From Amycolatopsis sp. NBC_01488 (lineage in GTDB: Bacteria > Actinomycetota > Actinomycetes > Mycobacteriales > Pseudonocardiaceae): DNA of 64,000 nucleotides. Where the stretch lies: NCBI RefSeq assembly GCF_036227105.1, contig NZ_CP109434.1, forward strand, positions 8,528,501 to 8,592,500. Direction: 5' to 3'. A model generated the notes under the pieces. It worked only from the letters and a program-made list of their open reading frames with translations, did not search any database and was not told where the DNA came from. Positions 41,055-48,292 of the stretch are shown here, in pieces (position 1 is the stretch's first letter; every line of letters begins with the position of its first letter). The translations under genes were made by a program, and so were the position numbers.

Positions 41055-41699
41055 TTAAGTCTCGCGCGGCGGAGCTGTCAACGGGTGCGGCCGCCCGTCG
41101 AGGCGTTCGCCGTCGCGGTACTGCAGCAGCAGCACCGAGTGCACGGGCGCGGCGAGCGCGGTGTAGGTGTGCGGCTCGCGGGCGTCGAAGGCGACGTAGT
41201 CCCCGGGCCCGAGGTCGACGGTCCGCCCGCCGACCTCGACGCGCAGCCCGCCGGCCTGCACGACGGTGTGCTCGACCCCGACGTGGCCCTGCGACCGCTG
41301 GGGCGCGTCGCCGCGGACGACCTGGTCGTAGACCTCGAACACGCTGTTCTCGGCTTCGATCCGCCGCAGCGGCCGCAAGTCGACGCCCTCACCGCGGAGA
41401 ACTTCGACGTCGGCCGCGCGCACGACGGTCAGCCCGCCGCGCGGCCGGTGGTCGAGCAGGTCGGAGATGGCCACCTCGAGGGCGCGCGACAGGCTGAAGA
41501 CGGTCTCGATGGTCGGGTTGCCGGTGCCGGCCTCGAGCTGCGAAAGGGTGGCCTTGCCGATCCCGGACCGCCGGGACAGCTCGGACAGCGACAGGCCCCG
41601 CGCCGCCCGCGCGGCCCGCAGGTTGACGGCGAGCATGTCCCGGATCGACGGCTGACCGTCGTCGGTCGCGGTCGTCCCACCGTTCGGTAAAGCGTCCAT
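41055..41699 (-). CDS. XRE family transcriptional regulator with cupin sensor domain
   Basis: A 214-residue protein. The N-terminal HTH (about 25-75) reads NLRAARAARGLSLSELSRRSGIGKATLSQLEAGTGNPTIETVFSLSRAL. A C-terminal cupin domain follows, with HTVVQAGGLRVEVGGRTVDLGPGDYVAFDAREPHTY. The start at 41699 (MDALPNGG) was chosen over one 17 codons upstream. It sits directly upstream of the hydroxyproline genes on the same strand and has three related motifs around it, so it most likely controls that operon and itself. The ligand is unknown but could be a pathway metabolite. Confidence 0.87.
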   Translation of the reverse strand: MDALPNGGTTATDDGQPSIRDMLAVNLRAARAARGLSLSELSRRSGIGKATLSQLEAGTGNPTIETVFSLSRALEVAISDLLDHRPRGGLTVVRAADVEVLRGEGVDLRPLRRIEAENSVFEVYDQVVRGDAPQRSQGHVGVEHTVVQAGGLRVEVGGRTVDLGPGDYVAFDAREPHTYTALAAPVHSVLLLQYRDGERLDGRPHPLTAPPRET

Positions 41700-41726
41700 C
41701 GAGGCCTGTCTCCGTTCGGTTTGCCG
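41681..41726. promoter_or_regulatory. Two further copies of the CGTTCGGT operator motif
   Basis: CGTTCGGTAAAGCG at 41681-41694 overlaps the first codons of the XRE-cupin gene, and CGTTCGGTTTGCCG at 41713-41726 lies just upstream. The placement suggests autoregulation. Confidence 0.5.
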
Positions 41727-41816
41727 ATCGGGCCAGGGCCATGATGACACGCCGAACGCCGCGCCGGAATCGACGCGCCCGATCCGTGGACATCCGAGGT
41801 GTTCCGGGCTGGCGCG

Positions 41817-42776
41817 TCAAAGACCGAGCCAGCCGCGGTACGCGGGCAGGTCGACGTTGCTCCCGCAGACGATCGTCACCACGTGCCGCCCGGCGAAACG
41901 AGCTCGGTCCTCGAGGATCGCCGCGAGGCCGAGCGCCGCCGACGGCTCCACGACCAGGCCCGCGTGCTCCAGGAACAGCCGCATTCCCGCGATGATCGAC
42001 GCCTCCTGCACGAGGACGGCATCGTCGGCCAGCACCAGAAGATCGTCGAGGACCTCGGGGATCGGGAACCGGCCCGCGACGCCGTCGGCGATCGTGTCGG
42101 CCGAGTCCGTCGTGACGACGCGCCGCTCGCGCCAGGACAGGGTCATCGCCGGGGCGCGCTCGGGCTGGACGGCGAGCACTTCGGTGCCGGGCGCGGCCGC
42201 CTTCAGGACGTGGCCGACCCCGGTGGCCAGCGCCCCGCCGCCGAGGGCGACGAGGACCGCGTCGAACGGCCCGGCGGCCGCCAGCTCCAGGCCGATCGTC
42301 GCCGCGCCCTCGCACGTCTCGACGTCCAGGCTGTCCTCGACCAGCCGGACACCGCGTTCCTTCGCGAGGGCCACCGCCCGTGCGCGAGCCAGCTCGAAGT
42401 CGCCGTCGACCAGTTCCAGGTCGGCGCCGAACGCCCGGATGCGCTCGAGCTTCGCCGCGGGCGCGAACCGCGACGCCACGACGGTGACGTCGATCCCGCG
42501 GCTCCGCCCGGACAGCGCGAGGGCCTGCCCGAGGTTGCCGGCACTGGCGCACACGGCGGCCCGTTCGCCGCGTTCGGCGAGGCCGTGGCCGACGAGCTCG
42601 GTGCCGCGGCCCTTGAAGCTGCGGACGGGGTTCGCGGTTTCGAGCTTGACGCTCACCCGGCAGCCGAGCGCGCGTTCGAGGGGTTCGCAGCGGTAGAGCG
42701 GGCTGTCGAGGAAGACCGGGTCGATCACCCGGCGCGCGGCCCGGATCCGGCCGAGGTCGAGACGCGTGTCCGCCAC
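41817..42776 (-). CDS. PLP-dependent threonine/serine dehydratase-like enzyme
   Basis: A 319-residue fold-type II PLP enzyme. The cofactor lysine is K55 in VRSFKGRG, the substrate loop is ASAGNLGQALAL, and the phosphate-binding loop is ALGGGALATG. There is no C-terminal regulatory domain, so it is a short catabolic-type member (threonine/serine dehydratase or hydroxy-amino-acid ammonia-lyase). GTG start at 42776. It may link to the neighbouring hydroxyproline genes through hydroxy-amino-acid breakdown, but it is not tightly coupled to them. Confidence 0.87.
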   Translation of the reverse strand: MADTRLDLGRIRAARRVIDPVFLDSPLYRCEPLERALGCRVSVKLETANPVRSFKGRGTELVGHGLAERGERAAVCASAGNLGQALALSGRSRGIDVTVVASRFAPAAKLERIRAFGADLELVDGDFELARARAVALAKERGVRLVEDSLDVETCEGAATIGLELAAAGPFDAVLVALGGGALATGVGHVLKAAAPGTEVLAVQPERAPAMTLSWRERRVVTTDSADTIADGVAGRFPIPEVLDDLLVLADDAVLVQEASIIAGMRLFLEHAGLVVEPSAALGLAAILEDRARFAGRHVVTIVCGSNVDLPAYRGWLGL

Positions 42777-42797
42777 GGCTTCGGAGCATAGCGACGA

Positions 42798-42952
42798 TCA
42801 GCGGCGCGCGAGCCGGTTCGCGGGTCCGGACCGTCGCCCGCACGCCGCCGAAACGACCACCTCAGCGCGCAAGCACCCGTTCGCACCGCCCACCCACACG
42901 TCACCGAAACAACCACGTCAGCGCGCGAGCGCCGGTTCGCGGGTCCGGACCG
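42798..42952. repeat. Duplicated segments at and downstream of the MFS gene end
   Basis: A 21-bp exact direct repeat lies at 42813-42833 and 42932-42952 (core GGTTCGCGGGTCCGGACCG). A 23-bp unit at 42848-42870 and 42904-42926 matches at 21 of 23 positions. The right-hand copies include the last codons of the MFS gene, so the region looks like a local duplication of that gene's 3' end. Confidence 0.7.
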
Positions 42953-44099
42953 CCCAGCGGGTCAGCCGCGGGAGGGGCGCGACGGCGACCAGGAACAGCC
43001 CCGCCACCAGCACCCACCCCAGCGCGCCGAGGCCGCCGATCGCGAGCGTGAACACTCCCGGTCCGACCATCTGCACCGTCGCCGTGGCCGCCTCGCTCGC
43101 CCCCTGGTACGCGCCCTTCGCCTCTTCGCGCATGAGCCGCATCGACAACCCCCAGTTCGCGGCCACGTAGCTCAGCTCCCCCACGACGTGCAGCACCGCG
43201 GCGAGCACCACCACCGTCACCGCGCCCGCTCCCGCGCCGCCGGACGTCGTTGCGAGCAGCAGGCAGCTCGCCGCTAGCACCACTCCGGACACCACCGCGG
43301 TCCGGGCCGCCCGGGCCGCCGTGCGGCCGAACCGCGCGAACGGCACCTGGAACACCGCGATGCCCACCGAGCTGAGCACGACCACGATCCCGCCCAGCCC
43401 CAGCGGCAGCCGCGTCGAGCCGGACAGCCACAGCGGCAGCCCCGCCGACAACATCGCCCAGCACAGGGAAAGCACCGCGGTCACCCCGGCGACGCACAGG
43501 TACGGCCGGTCGCGCAGCACCACCCGGGCACCCGAGCGCCGCGACGGGACCGCGGCCGGCGCGGGCACCAGCAGCGTCGCGCCGGCCAGGACCAGGAAGC
43601 TCGCCGCGTTGCCCGCGACGGCCAGCGTGTACGCACACGGCGCGTCGGCCGTCAGCACGAGCGCCCCGAGCCCGGCGCCCACGGCGTACCCGACGTGCTG
43701 CGCGACCCGCTGCTGCGCCAGCACGCGCATCCGGCGCACGGGGTCGGCGACCAGGCCGGTGATCAGCGCCGTCCGGACCGCCGTCCCGCCGGTGGCCAGC
43801 GCCGTGAACACCACCGTCACGGCCAGGAACGACCAGGTGCCGCGCACCGTCAGGTACGCGGCCATCGCGGCGGCGCGCACCAGCGTCGCGGCGACGAGCA
43901 CCGTCCGGGCGCCGGCGCGGTCGGCGAACGCGCCCAGCGGCACCGCGGCGACCATGCCTGCCGCGCTGGCCACCGCCATCCCCGCGCCCACCGTCACCGG
44001 GGACAGCCCGAGGATCCGGGTGAAGTACAGCGCCCAGATCGTGAACCACAGGCCGTCGCCGAGCGCGGAGACCCCGCGCCCCCAAAGAAGGCTTCTCAT
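42918..44099 (-). CDS. MFS transporter (putative exporter)
   Basis: A 393-residue protein with about 12 hydrophobic segments. The loop 2-3 signature is PLGAFADRAGARTVL, and the N-terminus is MRSLLWGRGVSALGDGLWFTIWALYFTRILGLS. The length and motifs fit small-molecule efflux permeases. It is divergent from an ArsR-type regulator, with two TTCA-N8-TGAA sites between them, so it is presumably induced when the regulator senses its substrate. Substrate unknown. Confidence 0.88.
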   Translation of the reverse strand: MRSLLWGRGVSALGDGLWFTIWALYFTRILGLSPVTVGAGMAVASAAGMVAAVPLGAFADRAGARTVLVAATLVRAAAMAAYLTVRGTWSFLAVTVVFTALATGGTAVRTALITGLVADPVRRMRVLAQQRVAQHVGYAVGAGLGALVLTADAPCAYTLAVAGNAASFLVLAGATLLVPAPAAVPSRRSGARVVLRDRPYLCVAGVTAVLSLCWAMLSAGLPLWLSGSTRLPLGLGGIVVVLSSVGIAVFQVPFARFGRTAARAARTAVVSGVVLAASCLLLATTSGGAGAGAVTVVVLAAVLHVVGELSYVAANWGLSMRLMREEAKGAYQGASEAATATVQMVGPGVFTLAIGGLGALGWVLVAGLFLVAVAPLPRLTRWAVRTREPALAR

Positions 44100-44109
44100 T
44101 CAGTCACCC

Positions 44110-44125
44110 TTCACGAGAGCCTGAA
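44110..44125. promoter_or_regulatory. ArsR operator candidate 1, TTCA-N8-TGAA
   Basis: An inverted repeat 10 bases upstream of the MFS start codon. The same half-sites and spacing recur at 44147-44162. Confidence 0.5.
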
Positions 44126-44146
44126 TGGTAGGCACAGCAGTCACCG

Positions 44147-44162
44147 TTCAGCAACTCATGAA
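44147..44162. promoter_or_regulatory. ArsR operator candidate 2, TTCA-N8-TGAA
   Basis: The second copy, just before a TAGGAT (44168-44173) that could be the -10 of a leaderless ArsR transcript starting near the GTG at 44181. Confidence 0.5.
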
Positions 44163-44180
44163 GAGTGCTAGGATCGCGCG

Positions 44181-44903
44181 GTGAGCGGAATGGTCGAACC
44201 CGGGAACGCCGTCCAGCGCGCGATCGTCGGGCTGACACGGGAGCTGTCCGATCCCGTGCGGCTCACGGCGCTGCAGCTGCTGGCCGCCGAGGGCCCGCAC
44301 ACCATGGTGCAGCTGGCCGACGCGCTCGGCGTCACCGCGCCGCGGCTGGGCAACCACCTGGCGCGGCTGCGGGCGGCCGGGCTGGTGACGGTCGAGCACA
44401 CCGGGCGGCACGCGCTCTACCGCGTCGGCCGTGACGACCTCCTGCCCGTCCTCACCGCACTGGCCCGCCACGGCGGCAACGACTCCGTCGCGCCACCGCG
44501 CTCGCCGGAGTCCACTGTGGACATCGCGCACACGTGCTACGACCACGCCGCCGGCCGGCTCGGCGTGGCGGTGTTCGCCATGCTCGTCGAACGCGGCGCG
44601 CTGCGGCCGCCGGACGGCTCGGCGGCCGACCTGACCCTGGGCGGCGACGTCTCGGCGTTCCACGACTTCGGCGTCGACCCGGCCGCCGTCGACCCCGGCC
44701 GCCGCCGGCTCGCGACGGCCTGCCTCGACCGGACCAACCGCCTCCCCCACCTCGGCGGCGTCCTCGGCCACGAGGTGCTGGCGGCCCTGCTCGGGGACGG
44801 CCTCGTCCGGCGCGGCGACGGGGACCGCGAACTCGCCCTCACCCCGAAGGGCAGACGGCGGCTCGGTGCGCTGGGGCTCCATCCGGGGAGCCCGGCCGGC
44901 TGA
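44181..44903 (+). CDS. ArsR-type winged-helix regulator
   Basis: A 240-residue protein. The N-terminal winged helix reads ELSDPVRLTALQLLAAEGPHTMVQLADALGVTAPRLGNHLARLRAAGLVTVEHTGRHALYRV. A C-terminal domain of about 130 residues, seen in larger ArsR-like regulators, follows. No metal-binding cysteine pair is obvious in the HTH, so it probably senses an organic ligand. Divergent from the MFS exporter. Confidence 0.88.
   Translation: MSGMVEPGNAVQRAIVGLTRELSDPVRLTALQLLAAEGPHTMVQLADALGVTAPRLGNHLARLRAAGLVTVEHTGRHALYRVGRDDLLPVLTALARHGGNDSVAPPRSPESTVDIAHTCYDHAAGRLGVAVFAMLVERGALRPPDGSAADLTLGGDVSAFHDFGVDPAAVDPGRRRLATACLDRTNRLPHLGGVLGHEVLAALLGDGLVRRGDGDRELALTPKGRRRLGALGLHPGSPAG
44510..44522. repeat. 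GTCCAC-W-GTGGAC palindrome, copy 3
   Basis: A perfect copy inside the ArsR-type regulator gene. Confidence 0.6.
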
Positions 44904-44987
44904 GCTTCGCCGGGCCGTATCCAGGCGGCCGCGCACCGCCTCCTACAGTCCTCGGGGCGGCAACCGCGGCCGAGGAGGGGGAACGGG

Positions 44988-46505
44988 ATGAGCGAGCCGA
45001 AGGTCACCCGGCGGCACCTGGTCGTCTGCTGCGACGGCACGTGGAACACGCCCGACCAGCAGCAACAGGGTCAGCCCGCGCCGACGAACGTCGCGCGGAT
45101 CCACCACGCGGTGGCGGACCTCGACACCCAGCCGCGGTACTACCACCCCGGCGTCGGCTCCGGGCCCGGGCTGCTCGACCACCTCGAAGGCGGACTGGTC
45201 GGCAAGGGCCTTTCGGAGAACATCAAGAGCGCCTACGGCTGGCTCGCGCGCACGTACCGGCCGGGCGACGCGATCCACCTCTTCGGGTTCAGCCGCGGCG
45301 CGTTCACCGTCCGCAGCCTGTCCGGCATGATCCGGCGCTGCGGCCTGCCGGCGGCGTTGCGGGACGCGGAGCCGAGCGCGTTCTGGGCCGAGGTCGACCG
45401 GCTCTTCACCGACGGCTACCGGCAAGGGGCCGGCGAGGCGGCCGAGCCGGTCCCGATCGAGTTCCTCGGCGTCTGGGACACCGTCGGCTCGCTCGGCATC
45501 CCGGACTGGCTCGGGCCGCTGAAGCTCGTCGAAGACCACGTCGGGCCCCTCCCCCGGTTCCACGACACGAAGCTCGGCGACCACGTCAGGCACGCCCGCC
45601 AGGCGCTCGCGATCGACGAGATGCGCGGCCCGTTCATGCCGACGCTGTGGTCCAACCTGGACGAGGTGGGCGGCGGCCGCACGGCCAGGCAGGTCTGGTT
45701 CCCCGGCGACCACTGCGACGTCGGCGGCGGCCACGACCGCACCGGCCTGTCCGACGCCGCGCTGCGGTGGATGATCGACGAGTGCCACGCGGCCGTCCCG
45801 GACCTGGTGTTCGACGAGGCGATGTGCGCGCAGATCAAGCCGGACGCCCAGGACGTGCTGCACAACTCGCTCCACAGCGTGTACACGGTCCTGTGCCCGG
45901 CGCCGCGGGCGTTCCCGTTCATCACGGCCGGTTCTCCCGACATCGCTCCTTCGGCGGTGGCCCGGCAGGCGAAGCCGCCGATCACCACGGGCCCCTACCG
46001 CGAAGGGCGCCTGCTCGCGGCCGGCGAGTCGGCGACCGTCGACGTCTACGCCGGGAAGCCGTGGAACTGGACGGGCCTCTACCTCCCGCCGGGCGAGTAC
46101 GAGTTCGGCAGTGCGGGAACCTGGCTGGACGGGAACATCGCGCACCACCCGGACGGCACCGAGGCGGACCCGCGGCCGGACTTCCAGGACGTGCTGCACG
46201 CGCTGGCCACGTCGTCGGCGTGGTTCCAGACCCAGCTCGCGCGGTTGAACGACGCCCAGGCCCGCTCGTTCGGCGGCCGCCGCTGCGAAGACGCGCGGTG
46301 GCTGGCCCTGGTCGGCGCAGTGGCGGCCCCGAACCTCGACGCCCACGACGTGCAGCAGCCGTACGAGGCGTTCCTCGTCGGCGACGGGCTGGAGAAGTGG
46401 GTCAACGAGAAGCCGGGCTACTTCTACGCGTACGCCAACGACAGCTGGCTGGGCTACGCGGGCAACCGCGGCTCGGTACGGCTGACCGTCCGGCGGCTCG
46501 CCTGA
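44988..46505 (+). CDS. DUF2235 alpha/beta-hydrolase-like protein (Tle1-type phospholipase relative)
   Basis: A 505-residue protein with the DUF2235 signature LVVCCDGTWN (about 11-20) and the nucleophile elbow FGFSRGAFTVRSLSGMI (S102). VWDTVGSLGIP and WFPGDHCDVGGGH follow, the latter two carrying likely acid and histidine residues. Relatives include Tle1 phospholipase effectors, but no secretion system or immunity gene is nearby and there is no signal peptide, so a cytoplasmic hydrolase is more likely. The C-terminal 150 residues are unassigned. The ATG follows GAGGGGGA. Only 3 bp separate it from the convergent NmrA-like gene. Confidence 0.85.
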   Translation: MSEPKVTRRHLVVCCDGTWNTPDQQQQGQPAPTNVARIHHAVADLDTQPRYYHPGVGSGPGLLDHLEGGLVGKGLSENIKSAYGWLARTYRPGDAIHLFGFSRGAFTVRSLSGMIRRCGLPAALRDAEPSAFWAEVDRLFTDGYRQGAGEAAEPVPIEFLGVWDTVGSLGIPDWLGPLKLVEDHVGPLPRFHDTKLGDHVRHARQALAIDEMRGPFMPTLWSNLDEVGGGRTARQVWFPGDHCDVGGGHDRTGLSDAALRWMIDECHAAVPDLVFDEAMCAQIKPDAQDVLHNSLHSVYTVLCPAPRAFPFITAGSPDIAPSAVARQAKPPITTGPYREGRLLAAGESATVDVYAGKPWNWTGLYLPPGEYEFGSAGTWLDGNIAHHPDGTEADPRPDFQDVLHALATSSAWFQTQLARLNDAQARSFGGRRCEDARWLALVGAVAAPNLDAHDVQQPYEAFLVGDGLEKWVNEKPGYFYAYANDSWLGYAGNRGSVRLTVRRLA

Positions 46506-46508
46506 CGG

Positions 46509-47288
46509 TCACCGCCACGACGTCGCGGCGGCGAAGTCCTCGAACGACCGGGGCGGCCGGCCGAGGGCGCGCTCGACGCCGTCCGCGACGTCGGCACCCC
46601 GGCCGTCGCGCAGGTCCGCCAGCAAGCCCGTGAGCAGGCGGGCCACGTTTTCCGGGACGCCGTAAGCGATCTGACGCTCGACGAACGCCTCGGGCTCGAC
46701 GTCGGCGTACTCGATCTTCCGCCCGGCGGCCCGGGCGATCACGCCCACCGCTTCCCCGAAGCTCACCGCGCGCGGGCCGGTCAGCTCGTAGACCTGGCCG
46801 TGATGCCGGTCGTCGGTCAGCGCGGACGCGGCGACCTCGGCGATGTCCTCGGCGTCGACGAACGGCGCGCGGCCCGCGCCGGCCGGCAGGGTCAGGACGC
46901 CGTCGCGGATTCCTCGTGCCCACGGGCCTTCGCTGAAGTTCTGCGCGAACCAGTTCGGGTGCAGGATGGTCCAGCCGACGCCGGAGCCGCGGACGGCCCG
47001 CTCGGCGGCGTGCAGCGGATGGCCCTCCTCGCCGGCGCGCGGAGCGGACAGCAGCACCAGCCGCCGCGCACCCGCCGCGACCGCCTCGGTCACCAGCCGC
47101 GGCAGGCGCGGCTCGGCTCGCAGGTCCGGTTCGACGAGGTAGACGGCGGTGACGCCGTCCAGTGCCCAGGTCGACGGGTCGCCGAGGTCGAAACCGGTGG
47201 TGCGGGCGGCGATCCGGGCGCCGTCGAGACGCCGGGCGACGCGGCGACCGGTCTTGCCGGTGCCGCCGAGGATCAGGATGTTCGACAT
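46509..47288 (-). CDS. NmrA-like NAD(P)H-binding protein
   Basis: A 259-residue atypical SDR/NmrA family protein. The Rossmann motif ILILGGTGKTGRRVARRL begins at residue 4, and WTILHPNWFAQNFSEG, VDAEDIAEVAASAL and YELTGPRAVSF are all typical of quinone-reductase-2-like/NmrA proteins. The start at 47288 was preferred to one 12 codons upstream. Unusually, the first codons form one arm of a long inverted repeat with the divergent region. Divergent from an AraC gene and presumably controlled by it. Confidence 0.87.
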   Translation of the reverse strand: MSNILILGGTGKTGRRVARRLDGARIAARTTGFDLGDPSTWALDGVTAVYLVEPDLRAEPRLPRLVTEAVAAGARRLVLLSAPRAGEEGHPLHAAERAVRGSGVGWTILHPNWFAQNFSEGPWARGIRDGVLTLPAGAGRAPFVDAEDIAEVAASALTDDRHHGQVYELTGPRAVSFGEAVGVIARAAGRKIEYADVEPEAFVERQIAYGVPENVARLLTGLLADLRDGRGADVADGVERALGRPPRSFEDFAAATSWR

Positions 47289-47317
47289 GTCCTCATCCTG
47301 GGCGGCACCGGCAAGAC
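47251..47317. repeat. Inverted duplication of the NmrA-gene 5' end
   Basis: Seventeen bases at 47251-47267 are exactly complementary to 47301-47317, and seven more (47274-47280 with 47294-47300) continue the stem after a 6-nt bulge. The plus-strand copy encodes the same LILGGTGKT peptide as the gene itself. It could fold over the start codon. Confidence 0.75.
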
Positions 47318-47335
47318 GATCCATGGGAGATAGTC

Positions 47336-47356
47336 GACGATTCCTTTGTGATCGTC
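47336..47356. promoter_or_regulatory. Inverted repeat GACGAT-N9-ATCGTC upstream of the AraC gene
   Basis: A perfect 6-9-6 repeat 12 bases before the AraC ATG in the divergent region. A candidate autoregulatory site. Confidence 0.45.
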
Positions 47357-47368
47357 TAGGGTCGAGCC

Positions 47369-48292
47369 ATGGACGTCCTGAGCGACCTGCTGCACCGGGC
47401 GCACGCCGCGGACGCGCTGGTCCGGCAGCTGATCCAGCGGCCGCCGTGGTCGCTGACCTTCGAGGACGGCCCGCCGCTCACCCTGGTCGCCACGCTCGGC
47501 GGGCACGCGTCGCTGCGCGTCGGCGACGCCGCACCCGTGCCGGTGGCCGCCGGCGACCTCGCCCTGATCCGCGCGCCCGGCTACACGATCGCCGACGACC
47601 CGGCCACCGCGCCACAGGTCGTGATCCGGGGCGGCCGGAAGTACCCGATCACCGCGGACGTCCGGCCCCGCGCGCCGCGGACCTACGGCGACGGCGCGCC
47701 CGGCGCCACGACGATGGTGCGGGGCGCGTACGAACTCCGCGGCGTCGTCGCCGGCCGCTTGCTGGACCTGCTGCCGCCGCTGGCCGTCGTGCCCGCCGGG
47801 CCGCGGACGCGGGCGGCGCTCGACCTGCTCGCCGCCGAGATCGCCCGCGACGAACCGGGCCAGGACGCCGTGCTCCGGCGCTTGCTGGACCTCGTGCTCG
47901 TGCTGGCCTTGCGGGCGTGGTGCGCGTCGGAAGCGCCCTCGCCGTGGTTCCGGGCGCTGGACGACGCCGAGGTCGGGGAAGCCCTGCGCCTGCTGCACGC
48001 CGAGCCCGCCCACCGGTGGACGGTCGCGGCGCTGGCCGCCCGGGCCGGGCTGTCGCGGGCCGCGTTCGCCGCGCGGTTCGCGCACCTCGTCGGCGAGCCG
48101 CCGCTGACGTACCTCACCGGCTGGCGGATGACGCTGGCCGCGGATCTGTTGCGCGACACCGAAGACACGGTCGCGGCGGTGGCCAAGGCGGTCGGCTACG
48201 AGGACCCGTTCGCCTTCAGCGTGGCGTTCAAGCGCAACCGCGGCGCCAGCCCATCGGACTGGCGCCGCGGCAGGGAACCCGCTACGTCGTGA
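47369..48292 (+). CDS. AraC family transcriptional regulator with cupin N-terminal domain
   Basis: A 307-residue protein. The N-terminal cupin-like domain (AraC_binding_2/cupin_6 type; HASLRVGDAAPVPVAAGDLALI) is followed by a C-terminal double HTH (about 205-300; RWTVAALAARAGLSRAAFAARFAHLVGEPPLTYLTGWRM...VAAVAKAVGYEDPFAFSVAFKRNRGASPSDWRR). Divergent from the NmrA-like oxidoreductase, a frequent pairing in actinomycetes. Its 3' end overlaps the convergent phospholipase gene by 11 bp. Confidence 0.9.
   Translation: MDVLSDLLHRAHAADALVRQLIQRPPWSLTFEDGPPLTLVATLGGHASLRVGDAAPVPVAAGDLALIRAPGYTIADDPATAPQVVIRGGRKYPITADVRPRAPRTYGDGAPGATTMVRGAYELRGVVAGRLLDLLPPLAVVPAGPRTRAALDLLAAEIARDEPGQDAVLRRLLDLVLVLALRAWCASEAPSPWFRALDDAEVGEALRLLHAEPAHRWTVAALAARAGLSRAAFAARFAHLVGEPPLTYLTGWRMTLAADLLRDTEDTVAAVAKAVGYEDPFAFSVAFKRNRGASPSDWRRGREPATS

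Noticed and set aside
42813..42952. The 21-bp direct repeats as attachment sites of an integrated element
   Set aside because: Only about 120 bp lie between them, with no integrase or tRNA, and one copy is the MFS gene end.
44988..46505. DUF2235 protein as a type VI secretion effector
   Set aside because: No secretion-system, VgrG or immunity genes are nearby, and the host looks Gram-positive.
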